Shown here in pieces: positions 25,901-46,055 of a DNA stretch of 64,000 nucleotides. Numbering within the stretch: position 1 is the stretch's first letter; the number at the start of each line of letters is the position of its first letter. Below the pieces are notes generated by a model. The model was not told where the DNA came from, did no database searches, and was given only the letters and a program-made list of their open reading frames with translations. This DNA is from Klebsormidium nitens (taxonomy: Eukaryota; Streptophyta; Klebsormidiophyceae; Klebsormidiales; Klebsormidiaceae). The stretch covers positions 125,005 to 189,004 of the forward strand of contig DF237066.1 of NCBI GenBank assembly GCA_000708835.1. Reading direction: 5' to 3'. Position numbers and translations under genes: made by a program.

Positions 25901-28081
25901 TGATACGCAAAGACAAGCTGCAAAAATACAAGTGCCCACTCTTCGGATCTTGATTTACTACGCAGCTCCTTTCTGGTCCTTTCCAAGACAAGCTGACTCC
26001 CGTGTGCCGAGAGTCAATCAAGACAACAGGACTCACCTTCGATCGTTGCTAGCTTAGGCTGCGAGTAATGCCCGTTGCAAACAACAACCGCATCAAACTC
26101 CGTTGTATCGCAAGCCCAGTTTTCCGATGAGGAAGCCGTTCGAGTGACTACCTCCCATAGGGGTTGTTGGACGGACCCGTACTGATTGGTCTTCTCGGGC
26201 AGTCTGGAGACGCGTAGGACTTGGGTGCCGAAGCGTATGTGGCGGCTGCGAGAGGAGGAGAAGTGTCAGGCAAGTGCCAGGGGAAAGCACTACCGTCCTT
26301 TCAACAGTAGAACCTCTTTTCAAGTATTTCGATAGAAATGGGTACTGCTCTAGAGAGACTTACCGGAGCGACGAGCATGGCAAGGAAGACGCACGCAGGT
26401 GCTGAAGCCTCCGGAACTGTCAGATTGTTTCAAAGGAGCAATTGATCTAGAGACAGGGAACAATCCCGGAACATCGTCCTCCTTACATTTGACAATCAAG
26501 CGCTCTTCCAACGTTTGGACACCTTTCAATATGTGAGTCCGCCATTGACGGTAACCATATGAAAGAAAAGCAAAGCAAGGCTTATACAGGTTCCTGTCAG
26601 AATGGAAACCACAGTTGGGAAAATGAATGGCCAAAAGTTGACAGGTAGTTGCTCACTGGAGGTCAAAGTGACGTGCGTAGTCGCGCAGGTACGCTTGCAC
26701 TTCCTGATGGGAGCAGAAGCGGCGATCGTCGCGCCCGGGCTCGCCACTTGGCACGAAGGGATAGGCCGCAAAGCTCATGATCTCGCGGGGGAGGTTGGTG
26801 CGCAGGGATGCGTACATGCTGCAGGAAACGTTTCAGATGTGTTATGAGCACTTTCTCTCTCATTTCCCCCAATCTTTCCACCCCCGCAAAATCTCCTCTG
26901 CTGCTCTTTTATTCTTACATTGTACTTCTTCCAATGGCCCTTCACACTTGGACTCATACTGACCAGCTATAGATGGTGAGTTTCTTGAAACCCTGGTTAT
27001 GTCACTGTTGTTATTTTTGCAATATCTGGACTTGAAACGATTGGACTACTGCCTGGTTTGAGGCCCCTCCTGGACTTTCCAAATGTTCTCTTCACAACTA
27101 CTCTATAACCTTCGTTTCTGCAAGCTTTCTCCGAATCACCAGCCATCGTCTTTTCCTGATTCCTTGGCCATATCTTTTCGGCAGAATATTCTTCTGCAGG
27201 TGACAATCCCCACTGACATGTTGAATATGGTAGGAGTGTTCTGTGGATAACTTTTTGTGCGCCACTTCTTTCTGAAAGCCTGATCCTGCCATTTCTGTTG
27301 TCAATGCCTGATCCTGCCGTTTCTGTTGTCAAAGCCTGATCCTGCCGTTCTTTCATTGAAGCCTGATTGACACCGAAGCGTTCAGGGTCACCCACCTGCT
27401 GTGTACCTTCTTCCTGTCCTCTCGGATCCCAAGTGGATCATCGTCTGTGTCTGGATCATATTTCCACACCCCACCAATGTCCTCATTCTACATGCGAAAG
27501 AGACAGATTGGCCGTTAGGATCTTTCAAAAGGGCAGAGAACGCTGGGTGCCAATAAGAATAAGCTTTTCATGTCCCATACAGTTCCAGCAGAAAGCGTGT
27601 ACGCGTGTCTGAACGGGACTTTGCCAATCGAAGATGCTAATGCTGACCCTATAGAGGCTTTTTTTCTTCCACCAGAAGAACTTTTAAGCTGGTCTCTGAG
27701 GCCTCCTATCTAAAGTCCAAAGGAAGGTACGTACCGGGAAATCACAAAGAGGTGGTTGTGCCTGCCCCCCAAAAGCAGTCTCCTTTAGACTCTCCTTAAT
27801 GCTGACGTCTGCGTTTGAAAGCTTGGCGGTGGTGATATGTCTGAAAGGGAGTCAGAAGACTTCACAAACCATCTTCTTCTTGTGTACATTTCAGAAAGTG
27901 CGCAAGAAGTTGCTGAAGGACACAGCATTCTCACCTGTTCGAATGCCGTCACTTGATGCCCTTCCTCTCTGAGCTCTTTCAAGGCCACCAGCCCCGCCGC
28001 CCCAGCCCCAATCACACAAACTGAGCGCGACACACGCGTCTTTTGCCCTTCCTTGCCATTTGCAGCAACATCCACCGTCAT
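19902..28081 (-). CDS. Flavin-containing monooxygenase (plant FMO GS-OX type), 9 exons
   Basis: The product is an FAD- and NADPH-dependent monooxygenase, 480 residues. Coding exons: 28081-27935, 27487-27396, 26818-26657, 26245-26037, 25485-25271, 24550-24468, 23143-23011, 21270-21097, 20129-19902. All introns are GT-AG and phases agree. The FAD site is GAGAAG (G25, G27, G30). The next exon gives NEDIGGVWKYDP, typical of FMOs. The FMO signature is WPGRQLHSHNY (208-218), with W where F is usual. The NADPH loop is IGAFASGED (232-240), and HCTGY is at 300-304. The C-terminus has FDYLARL and YRDEW motifs. Related plant enzymes S-oxygenate thioethers such as methylthioalkyl glucosinolates; the substrate here is unknown. 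The open frame extends upstream to another ATG at 28270, which would add 63 residues; I prefer 28081 because family members begin just before the FAD site. Introns 5, 7 and 8 hold tandem copies of exon edges. Intron 6 holds a tRNA-like gene. Confidence 0.9.
20808..21012 (-). repeat. Two decayed tandem copies of FMO exon 8 3' edge
   Basis: The exon 8 end (encoding VRYTHEMSRTG and the GTGAGT donor, 21097-21175) recurs near 20938-21012 and again near 20810-20887, same orientation, inside intron 8. The nearer copy still translates YTHEMSRTG. The spacing is about 160 and 120 bp. Confidence 0.8.
21271..22345 (-). repeat. Tandem array of decayed copies of FMO exon 8 5' edge (about 7-8 units)
   Basis: The functional acceptor and first codons of exon 8 (TGACGTCACCAG then PLPMFELTTR, ending upstream at 21270) are repeated through intron 7. 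The acceptor-like mark CTGGTGACGTCA (plus strand) recurs near 21431, 21583, 21728 (weak), 21888, 22028 (weak) and 22168, spacing 140-160 bp. The copy at 21340-21440 still shows PMFELTTR and CLSGRAALPSEA, in two frames. The copy at about 21820-21895 shows PPMFEWTTRRVAQ. Similarity falls with distance from the exon. Confidence 0.8.
22800..22912 (-). repeat. Decayed copy of FMO exon 7 3' edge
   Basis: On the minus strand this block reads CESVFRVRNLAYSIHVPVAF, to compare with YEQVFHVGTAPTLSFIGLPF at the end of exon 7. At DNA level GACGCGGAAGAC at about 22881 matches GACGTGGAAGAC at about 23056. The copy lies about 175 bp downstream of exon 7 in the gene's direction, inside intron 7. Confidence 0.65.
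23667..23739 (-). tRNA. Initiator tRNA-Met (CAT)-like gene inside FMO intron 6
   Basis: The 73-nt minus-strand sequence folds as a cloverleaf. The acceptor stem is ATCAGAG/CTCTGAT with an A1:T72 pair. The D arm is GCGC...GCGT. The anticodon loop is CTCATAA (anticodon CAT) over a GGG stem. The T loop is ATCGAAA, with A at position 54, on a perfect GAAGG/CCTTC stem. The A1:U72 pair, the GGG run and the A54 T loop are hallmarks of eukaryotic initiator tRNA-Met. Departures from the plant initiator are one extra base in the D loop, an A-C mismatch at 27-43, a G-T pair at 31-39, and C rather than A as discriminator. No poly-T stretch follows closely. It could be a diverged working gene or a tRNA pseudogene. 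Confidence 0.6.
24805..25262 (-). repeat. Tandem array: three decayed copies of FMO exon 5 3' edge in intron 5
   Basis: The functional exon 5 end (25271-25330, encoding ARSWKDEPRQTPPNLHRKLV and the GTGGGT donor) is followed in the gene's direction by three head-to-tail copies at about 148-160 bp period. They begin near 25113, 24965 and 24806. Copy 1 reads LLARSWNDEPRQTPPTLHRK. Copy 2 reads LLARSGKDEPRQIPPNLHRK. Copy 3 is strongly diverged (VYLSALSWELEPQQTQ). The first two keep a donor-like GTGGTGGGTT. Each unit also carries an intron-derived GAAACGGTTCCTT-type segment (plus strand). Reading from the functional exon into the intron meets a TAG at once, so the copies are intronic. Confidence 0.85.
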
Positions 28082-28941
28082 TGTACAGATTCTGCTTCTC
28101 CGCTGTATGCTGTGCAACACAAAACAACCTGGCACGAAAGGATTGACGAATGCAGGTTGCGAAAAAGTGGAAAGATGTGGCTGTAAATGCTGGAGTGCTT
28201 TTGCATGAAAGTTGCAGCTGCCTTGCAGAATGCTGGCCCTATCGATGTGTGCAAGCGCTGCTGTCCTCATGTTGCTTGCACAAACTCAAAACTGAGAGCT
28301 TTTGGCCTCCTGAGAAATTGCCCCCAAATCAAGCTAGGGAACTCCCTTGGAAAAATGCGGCCATTCCCTGCTTTGCCGCATGCGGGCTAGCCCCTTATAT
28401 TACTCTGGAACGTGCATTTTGGGGAATTTTGCAGCTTCTATTCCAGATCAGATGCTACCCCTCGACTACCTACTGTAGCTATTGTAGATTGCTAATAGAA
28501 AATCAAAAATGAAATGCAAATTGGACGTATCTGGATTCTGGACGGATCCCTTGATTTTATATGCCCAGACATTTTGGTCATGTCCGCTGCAATATATTGA
28601 CATTGCACGAACACCCAACTCAGAAACTCGCATTGTCTGAAAGACTCTGAAGCTTCTCTTGTGCCAGTACTGGCAGCTTATGTGAGTTTTAGAATGGTTC
28701 ATTCAACTTCAAAGTCATGGGCGCCCTGATTTCAGAATGCAGCAAGAAAAGCTCTCCAGATCATCCTTGGAACTCATTGGCATGCGGGGTGGAGTACGAG
28801 GATGCCACGTTTCTCACTCATAGATCTTTCAGTCAAAACCCACGTCTGTGCCTAGGCGGCGTTCACCTCTACCCCTACCTCTATCTCTTGAGTGAGAACC
28901 AATGAGGTCACTCTCTGCAGCGGTGCTTGGTGACTTGCAAC
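28082..28941. other. Intergenic region between divergent genes
   Basis: About 860 bp separate the FMO start (minus) from the small plus-strand gene. It presumably holds both promoters. I see no clear TATA box, RNA gene or repeat that I can defend. Confidence 0.35.
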
Positions 28942-29304
28942 ATGAGCGATGGCGACACATGGTTTGGAACAGACAAATTCCAGCACTTTTTCGCAGTCTT
29001 CTGCATCACTAGCGCAGCCATCATGTTGGCGAGCAGGCTCCACATTATCGTTCGCTGGCGCTTTGTCATTGGTGCAAGTGTGGGCTTCCTGGTCTCTGCT
29101 GCAAAAGAGATTGGTGACGAGCTTCACCTTTGGTATGGAAGGGCGTCACTTAGGGACGGGGTCGCTGATGCTATGGGAATCGCCTCGGGGGTTGCTGCGT
29201 ATGGTCTCGTTGAGCACTGGTGGTCGAGCAGGTCCGCTCGTAAGAGAATCGCTGTCATCATGGAGAAATATCAAAGGACAACGTCGTCCCTGGAGATGGT
29301 TTAG
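28942..29304 (+). CDS. Small membrane protein, YfiM/DUF2279-like
   Basis: A 120-residue frame starts at ATG 28942. It opens with DTWFGTDKFQHFFAVFCITSA and later has AAKEIGDELHLWYGRASLRDGVADAMGIASG. The pattern D-x-W-F-G-x-D-K-x-x-H, a hydrophobic stretch, A-K-E-x-x-D and finally D-x-V-A-D-x-x-G is that of the YfiM/DUF2279 family of bacterial lipoproteins, which has plant-lineage relatives. Two hydrophobic segments (about residues 14-31 and 37-52) suggest membrane insertion. The function of the family is unknown. No introns are needed. A CTCTCTGCAG acceptor-like site just upstream (about 28911-28920) could mean an unseen 5' exon. It is divergent from the FMO gene. Confidence 0.6.
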   Translation: MSDGDTWFGTDKFQHFFAVFCITSAAIMLASRLHIIVRWRFVIGASVGFLVSAAKEIGDELHLWYGRASLRDGVADAMGIASGVAAYGLVEHWWSSRSARKRIAVIMEKYQRTTSSLEMV

Positions 29305-32294
29305 GTGGATCAAAACCATTCCATGTGGGCTTAGGTGGTTACTAACCAGGTCTGGTTAGCTGTGCATTGAACCACTGCGATAGACTGGTGGTGGAGCTCC
29401 AGGCAGACTGACAAGTGAGTGCTTAGCATACCTCACTCCCTAGGACACTCGCTCTTATTTTGGAAGAAGCTTCTTATATTCCTCTTGTACTAAGGGCCCT
29501 ACGGACAGTTCGTTTCCATTGGCTGCTTAGAAGGATCCTGCTTCCTGGTCTATCGTCGTCTTGTGAAACGTGCTCTCTAATTGAGGATGCAGTCCTTTTG
29601 AACAGTATGCGGCCTGGGATGCTGCCTTTTACAGTCTTGACCACCTCCAATCACTCAATATTTGAGTTGCCAAATGAAGTGCCATAAGTCAGAGCGGCCA
29701 GGTGTCCCCTCCTAACTTGTCTGCTCCCCCCTTACTCTGTTGCTCACCCCCCCAGAATCTTCTTTGTGCTTGTGATACATGATGAGACAGTTCTCTTTTC
29801 TTTGACTAGTCAGTGATGGCTCCACCATTGCGATCTGCCGTGCAAGTACTACTTGGACTCTCTGTGGATATAAGCTCTCAAAAGACCAGGCTCCTCCCTA
29901 CTGAGTCGGCTGACTGGGCCCTCAAGACTCCCCTCCTCAATTCAGAACGGTCTTCTGCGGCGCCAGTTATCCGTGTCTATAAGGTGCTCAAATTGATGAG
30001 CCTACTGTTCTGGTTTCAGGAAGACGCGGCCAATGAACCGGCCTGCCATTTAGGAAAAGGGCACGCACAATCTTCATAGGTGAGCAACTCACTGCCGTTG
30101 TTGTACCATCTGATCGATTTAGCCCGGGATCTATGGCATGTCGCTTATGTCCACTGCAGATGCGCCTTATTAGATTCGCTGCGCCGAAAAAAAGTCTTGC
30201 AGAGGAGACAAAACTAACCACTTTGGGAAGGTCAAAGGATCCTAACAGAGCTCAAACTTGCTGTCGAGGGAGTCATAGACAAGGGAGGTAGGAGTCAAGG
30301 CGGACGGCGAGTGGCATCATTGTTCGGTGAAGAAAAGTCCAATCTGTCTTTCGTTACCCCATTTGAGGATGAAACTTCACCTGAAAAGAAGTCGTGGGAG
30401 GCAAGTATCATTCAATAAGCTGCTCGAATCTTGCATTCAATCTGAGATTGTCCATCGATTGCTCACCTCTGCGTACTCCTGGTCTCTGGTGGTTGATTTT
30501 CACAGAGACCTTTGTTTTGGGATTTTCAACGTGCTCGGACATGTCGGAACCAAGTGTATCACCTGTTCATTTGGCGAATGGACGCATGGTTCCTAGCACG
30601 GCCTATTGACAGCCCTTTTGTCAGCTCACAGTATCCACCTTTGTTCGAGGAACTTGGGTTCAGAAAACGGACTGCCTCTTTCTCACAAGCTCGCCGCAAG
30701 ATCACCGCACTTTCTTTCTGTACTTCACTCCGACACTCCAGCCTGGTAGCAAGCTGGATGAGAACTCTTTCCGTTTTGCCCCAAGGCAAAATGGAGCAAC
30801 ATAGAGTTGCTTTTCTCTTCTCTCTTCAATCACGTCATTTAAGTCGATGCACCCTCGCTGCTTGACTATCTTGGCGGTCTACCGCTCTGAACCTAAGATT
30901 ACTTCGCTGACTTTTGTCCGATGAGTAGGCGGAGTCCGTTTACTTCGTCTCCAGATTGTCTCATATATGGACGGTGTAGCCAACTTTTGAGCTCCTGTCT
31001 CATCATTACGTACACTTAGAACAACACGTACACTTGAGTAATACTTGTGCTGATCCTGATATTATCAACACAAACTGAACTGGTTTATGTCAGCAACATC
31101 AATCCCCATCTGTTGCTACGAGTCTCCGAGTCTGCAATTGGTGCTCGCAGCTCCAGAGCTGGCTGTTTGCTCATTGGCACTTATAGTAGAAGCTGGTCTA
31201 GCAAGCCATGCTCTAGTCAGTAAGGCCCCGTTGGCACCAAAACCATCTATCGCTTTTCCGCAGACTTATGTATCAATGTGCTGGCAGAATCATCACCATT
31301 TCTGTCCGCTTCCCTGCAGATTGAAAGGCTTGGAAGTTTTGGAGCGGATTCGATTGTGTTTATTGCAGCAGTCGTCCTGACAAGAACAGCCAGCTCCACT
31401 CGCTGGTTCAACCAAGTTGCCTCGAAACAAACGTGTGCAACCCTCGACTTGTGCACATTGGCTACAGATATTTGCGTTGTGGAACGGGTGCCTGTCGACT
31501 TTCAATTAGTTTGCATGTAAAGCAAATCGAGTTGTACAATGTGATGAACGTTGTTATCTTAATCTGGAGTGTGCAGCTAGACACCGTGGCACCATGCATC
31601 AAAGTGCATCGCTGAGACGGATGCCATGTGTCTATCGAGTGGTGGCCTTGAATCGACGCAATGGTACGTGGCTGGGTCGCTGCGGCCATGCACCTGTCAT
31701 GCACGTGTATATGCAAGTGTCACTTGCAGGCATGCCAGCACTGTATATGTCTAGATTACCTATGTACGTCTAGATATGACATCATGGCATGCCAGCATGC
31801 CCTGCATGACACTGCGTTCCCATGAGCTGGCGGCTGGCATAAAGAATCGACAGCTACGTGTTTCTGGCTGGCGCCGCACTAAGCTAGCTGGCATGTTATG
31901 TACCAGGCAGACAACCAGAAATGCAGTTGGCAGGCAATTAAGCAGCCTGATCTTGCAATATGTGCAGACTGGAAGCAGGAAGCTTGGCCAAAGGACTACT
32001 GCCATGCAAACACAGAGAGAGTTTTTGCCAGCCAACCATAGGCTTCGAGCAGACTGAATCAGCGTAAAGTGCTTGGCCGTAACCAATGAGTATCCAGCTA
32101 GCTCCGACGCAAGGTGCCAAGAAAGACCTGCTCTTGACAACCAGCGCAACTCCACCACCCACGAAGTTCAACTCGCAAGTGTCAACTCGCCGAAAAGAAT
32201 CAATGTTATCCTACCAGCACGTCGTGTGCATTACCGCAGTCCTCGCAGGAAGAGAATCTCTGCCTGCTTGCACCTAAGTTTATTGCTACTTTAT
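29305..32294. other. Intergenic stretch, no gene recognised
   Basis: Short frames only (the longest, 30512-30865 and 31760-32158, lack family motifs). The 31650-31830 part is rich in alternating CATG/GCATGC words (many ATGCATGC-like palindromes), as is 42650-42790. The 3' end of atpC lies at the right edge. Confidence 0.4.
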
Positions 32295-36191
<3,897 letters not shown>

Positions 36192-36503
36192 GGCTGCCTC
36201 GAACACGAAGAGATCCTTGGCGGAGAAAATTCAAAAGCCGCCCTTTTCCAACCTTTTCCCTTGTCAAATATCTTCCAAATTGCAAAAGCTCCTGCAATTT
36301 GCAAACCTCCTGCCTTCTTTCAAAAGCAGGTGAATCTTTCCACCCCTTCTAACCCAGCCCGAGTTAATCAAGCCGGTTTGCTGACACTCTGAATAGTGAG
36401 TGATTATCAAAGGCCTCTGGTGTCAAGGAATCTAGTCGAGGCTGTCCTCAGTCCTAACCCTATCCTCTCCTATCCATAATTTCTGGCCAGAATTGGGTAT
36501 CGC

Positions 36504-36648
36504 AGGTTCGTTCAAACCAGGCTGCCTAACCCAAAGCTCAAAAACTGATTAAGGCCGTCAGATGATCCAGAAGTTGTCATCGGATGGTCGATGTTAGGGG
36601 AAGCGGTTTAGATAGACCTTGGGTCAGGCGGCCAGGTTTGACGAACCT
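36504..36648. mobile_element. Fold-back miniature element upstream of atpC
   Basis: About 35-bp terminal inverted repeats: left AGGTTCGTTCAAACCAGGC from 36504, right arm reverse complement AGGTTCGTCAAACCTGGCC ending at 36648. Both then continue to an AACCCAA/GACCCAA word. The total is 145 bp with no coding capacity. It lies 313 bp before the atpC start codon, in the presumed promoter region. Confidence 0.65.
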
Positions 36649-37024
36649 TCACTGTGTTGCAGATTCACGCCTTGCTTCGGCTTTGCAAGTCGATCAGGCT
36701 TCATGATTCATCTTGGATTTTCACAATTTCAAGTTCTCAGTTACCTCTTGCATCTTCAGCTAGGAGTTTACTTTCTCAGTTTCTGCGTGTTTGATATTCG
36801 CCTGAACACAGATTAGATAGCCAGCATTACAACTTTTCAGCAAGTGTGTGCGTGCGCCACCTTGCAAGGTACTTCGAAGATTACGGAGATCGTGCGACTT
36901 TATTAGTGCTTTGTACCAAGGGGACCCTGCCCGGACCCTCTCGTGCCAGATATCGAAAGACTAAGTTCACTAAGAAGTTGAGGCAGAATCCTTGACAAGC
37001 GTGCTTATCCATTGTAAGAGCGTC

Positions 37025-42356
<5,332 letters not shown>

Positions 42357-43523
42357 GGCTTCGAATTTGAGATCAAAAACGTCAGTCTCAGTCTGTACAT
42401 AGTTCTTCTGGTACCGAATCTGAATCTAGTCGTGCAGTGGGTTGCACACGTAAGGTGCGCTGGTGGACTGTTACAACTGGCCGGTGGAAGCACACGCTTA
42501 TTCAGTTTATGCAACAGGTCTGCCAATCTTAGACGGTATCGTTGCTGCCTTTCTTGCATCCAAACATGAGGACTGTCCCAGCTTCACCAACAAATTGCGT
42601 GGTCTTGGTTAGTTTGTTGCAAGCCTGGAGACTCTAGCTGCAATGATATCAGCCTACCTGCATATACATGGCCGCTTTTGATCATAGATGCATGCTGGTG
42701 TGTGTGGTGGTCTGAAGTCCCGCAAGTGCATGCATGATCATGCTGGCAGATGGGGACGCCCCATGCAGGCATGAGCGTATACATAAGCTCACATGGTTGC
42801 CTGCATGACTAACTCTGAAGAATCATTGGAGGTTTGCAAGCTTGGTAACAAATGCATTTCAAGGCCGGGGCAGCCATATGCATACTTGCTCGTATAACTC
42901 ATGGCATGTGAGTCTGAGGTGATCGAGGCACCATATCTAGATGAGCTGACGTCTGATCAGCTTGCTGGCATACGTGTGCCATATGTCCATGTATATATAA
43001 ACAATTACTCAAATATTATAGGCTCACGTACATGATATGCACCTAATAGTGTTAGTATGACCTGTCGAATGCATTATACTTGCAATGGACACACACATAC
43101 TACATGCAGATCGATCTTGCGTTGTCCGGCATAAACACATTTGAGCAAAGACTTATCTTGCATGCTAAACCATACTTCTGACCACTGTAAAGGACTCTCT
43201 AAATTATGCTCCAACTTATGTACACACGACATGTTGTGTGTCGAGGGACTCCACTATCATGCCGTTGGCTCATGCCACAGGGCTCAGAGTCATGGCATGG
43301 CCGAGCACCTTGCAGCATGATGCTACGTGGCCGATTCAAGGTGCCACGGTGCTGCCAATCGACCAGAATGCAATGCAGGAAGGCACACTACGATGCAAAG
43401 CCCCTTCATTGTTGTCGACATAGACAGCGTCTAGCAGTTGATCCTTGCGAATTCCTGAAAACGGTGCTCCCACAATATTGAATATCTGCGAAATGAGATG
43501 GCAATTGCAAACTTGCAAACTTA
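42357..43523. other. Intergenic stretch, nothing recognised
   Basis: The sequence between the PHYHD1 stop and the 3' end of the F-box/LRR gene is rich in CATGCA/TGCATG words between about 42650 and 43100. No coding frame of note and no RNA gene is seen. Confidence 0.4.
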
Positions 43524-44969
43524 CTAGTATAAGAAACTTTGTAGTTCGTCCAACAAGGCTACGTGTTTTCCTGGTGTGTTAGCTATATCTAGAAGATGTG
43601 TAGACGAAACGAACTGAGGGGGTTCCTTGTACTGCACATCGACATGCGGATAAGCTCTCTGGAGCTCTACAGCTCTCGTCACCAGACCCTCAATTGGCTT
43701 GTGAAGGTTGTCAAGGTTTACTATCGTCTTCTCCAAGTTTGGACAACACAATAAGATGGTGGAAAACAACTTGAAGTCCTCCGCTTCGGTCAAGGTGAAC
43801 TGAACGAGCTTGAGCCTCTTAAATTGCAGAAGGTGTTGCTGCACCTCAGAGAGTGTGACTTGGTAGAGTTGCAAGCTGGCATTGCCTAGAGATAGCCCAT
43901 CTATTGTCCTGGGAATGTGGTTCATGAAATTGAAAAGAGACTTCCCTACACTTTCTTGGTGCCAGGTTTCCACTTGGAGGTAGAACCGCTTAGAGGCTCC
44001 AAATCGTTTCAAAAGATCCATCACAGCATCCATCTGCCAATTGCGTCCACTCAGACCCAAGATTGACAGCTGAATTTTGCAGGCAGGTGTTTCCAGGACC
44101 TCGATCGGACCTTCCAAGAAGAGGTTCTCCAGATTAGGTGCATGTAAAATTAGCCGCCCAAGTCCAGGAATCCCTTTCAAAGTGGTCAAAGTGGGCGCAT
44201 CAATAACCACTTCACTGTTGTCTATCTGCATTTCTTGCAAGACTAATTTCTGAAGGCTTGGAGCCTTGAAGCGCGGTTCTTCTAACCCTTGACAGTGTTC
44301 CAGGCAGAGCTTCTTGAGCTTGGGCGAGCGCTCAAGGAGGGTGTGCAGGAACTGATCGGAAAGCATTGAGTGTGCTAATCGAACCTCTAGCAATTCACTG
44401 AACTGCTGCCTGGTTACAAGTGGCTGAGTGAAAGGAAACTCTGAGCTCATAAGCCAAAGAGTCTGAAGTGGCAACCTCGCTATAAGCCCAAACAAGTGTT
44501 GGCAAGCTTCGTCACTCTGCTTTATCTCAGAGCTGTTCAAGAAAAATGTGCGGAGCCTGGGCGCCTGCCGAAGAACAGCCGTCAGAAACTCAATCGATGC
44601 CCCCGCCGGAAACTGTTCTCTCCACTCATGCACGTAGCTTAGTGTCAGACCCTCAAGATGAACCCCAAGTTGATTCATCACTGCGGCGGCTGCCAATGGT
44701 GCCGCACTGTTCAACTCCCAAACTAGATGCTGAGGCGTCTCTTGTTTGTCCAAGTTCTGAAAACGTCGGCAGACCGTCTTCAGTTGATGCAAGGCACTCG
44801 CCGACAACCATGTCCGATTTGGACCTATCTTCGGAAGCTTTCCTCTCTCTTGCAAAGTTGAGTAGCTCCTTGCCGAATTCTCACAGGCCTTTCGCAAGAT
44901 CAAGGTTACCAACTCCTGCGACAGCGTGTCAAAAGGGCACTCGATATTCTGGCGCCCATTGCCAGCCAT
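43524..44969 (-). CDS. F-box/LRR-type protein, intronless
   Basis: A 481-residue frame runs from ATG 44969 to 43524. The open frame extends upstream, but MAGNGRQNIECPFDTLSQELVTLIL is the first ATG start. The N-terminus resembles an F-box, split by an insert: FDTLSQELVTLILRKA, then about 35 residues, then LHQLKTVCRRFQNL. The rest is a run of irregular leucine-rich repeats (such as LLEVRLAHSMLSDQF, LEHCQGLEEPRFKAPSL and LIARLPLQTLWL). Such proteins act as substrate adaptors of SCF E3 ubiquitin ligases; the target is unknown and F-box identity is moderate. A broken relative lies at 3-778 on the other strand, suggesting a local family subject to duplication and decay. Confidence 0.8.
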   Translation of the reverse strand: MAGNGRQNIECPFDTLSQELVTLILRKACENSARSYSTLQERGKLPKIGPNRTWLSASALHQLKTVCRRFQNLDKQETPQHLVWELNSAAPLAAAAVMNQLGVHLEGLTLSYVHEWREQFPAGASIEFLTAVLRQAPRLRTFFLNSSEIKQSDEACQHLFGLIARLPLQTLWLMSSEFPFTQPLVTRQQFSELLEVRLAHSMLSDQFLHTLLERSPKLKKLCLEHCQGLEEPRFKAPSLQKLVLQEMQIDNSEVVIDAPTLTTLKGIPGLGRLILHAPNLENLFLEGPIEVLETPACKIQLSILGLSGRNWQMDAVMDLLKRFGASKRFYLQVETWHQESVGKSLFNFMNHIPRTIDGLSLGNASLQLYQVTLSEVQQHLLQFKRLKLVQFTLTEAEDFKLFSTILLCCPNLEKTIVNLDNLHKPIEGLVTRAVELQRAYPHVDVQYKEPPQFVSSTHLLDIANTPGKHVALLDELQSFLY

Positions 44970-45196
44970 AATGACTGCGTCAAGTGCTCTTGGCGCCTGC
45001 AATCTTTGAGTGATATCGTGATTGAAGAAGCACCACTGCCGACTGGGACAGCTCGAGGTTGGGTTCCTCCACTCTGCGGCGCCTCCACTTGGAACTTGGA
45101 AGTGCCACTGGACCAGGGTAGGTATCGTACTATCGATTTATCATTACCGTACCTAAGCTCCTCATGCCAGTCATGCAAAATGGACAAAGCAGGCTA

Positions 45197-45482
45197 GCAG
45201 CCGAACTTTTCTCGGAAAAAAGTTGCGGACGCCGGTTTGCTACTGACCGGACATGGAACCGCCAACAAGCAACCGGGCCCCCCTGTGACATTAGGGTTAT
45301 GTTGCAAGCCTGTGACGGTTTGTTAGGGTCGTGCCACCTTACTGTGACTGCACTACGATTAGGGTTATACTAACGGCTGAGGCATATTCTTCGGTTTTTA
45401 GTGTTGGTGAGGTTCCCGGTAGTCTTGAATCAGTGCCCGGTTGGTCAAATTGGACGGTGTTTTCCGAGAAAAGTTCGGCTGC
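45197..45482. mobile_element. Possible miniature inverted-repeat element
   Basis: A 23-bp inverted repeat starts GCAGCCGAACTTTTCTCGG at 45197 and is found as its exact reverse complement at 45460-45482. The ~240-bp interior is non-coding and carries GATTAGGGTTATAC/ACATTAGGGTTATG direct words. It lies between the F-box/LRR start and the TIN1-like gene. Target duplications were not identified, so boundaries are approximate. Confidence 0.55.
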
Positions 45483-46055
45483 TTTGTTCCTCTTGCGCCA
45501 GTCATGCTGCTGAGCTGCAGCACCGTCATTCTGAATTCATGTGGACTCGGCGCACTGAGTCAAAATTCTCGCGCCATTTTGTGGCAAGGCCGGATCATAT
45601 ATCGACCGTCGATATACACATCTTACTATCTGACGACTGACACGTGCGCGACCACGTCAAGCGAACAGCTCTGATTGGTGCGAGCAATGCGGAGGACTGT
45701 ATGCCGCACGATTAGCGCAAATTACTGGATCGGACGGTTTTCAAGCCTCTCCCTACAGCGCCACATTAGGGTTCTCGAAACTTCTCATGCCACTAGCTTG
45801 CTCTGGGTTTGAGTCGAAACAGTGGCGGCTGGCAAAGTGGCCTTTCAAAAGCTCGATCCGTCAAAAGGTCTTGAATTGGAGGAGCGAGGTAGGAAGCATG
45901 AGAAGCAGGCCAAACGAAGGCGCCAGGGACGTAGAGGTACGTTAGCCTCGTTTGAACACCTGCAGCAACAAGCTTTCCTGCAGGAAGGGGGCGGTGGTAG
46001 AGAATAAACAAATAGGAGACCAGCTAGAACGTCCCGCAAGATCTTGGTGGCCGTC
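45483..46055. other. Intergenic region before the TIN1-like gene
   Basis: About 570 bp with no recognisable gene. Presumably holds the promoter of the plus-strand gene starting at 46056. No TATA box that I would defend. Confidence 0.35.

Noticed and set aside
28082-28270. 63-residue N-terminal extension of FMO
   Set aside because: The frame is open but the extension has no clear targeting character, and FMOs begin close to the FAD-binding motif. Noted as an alternative only.
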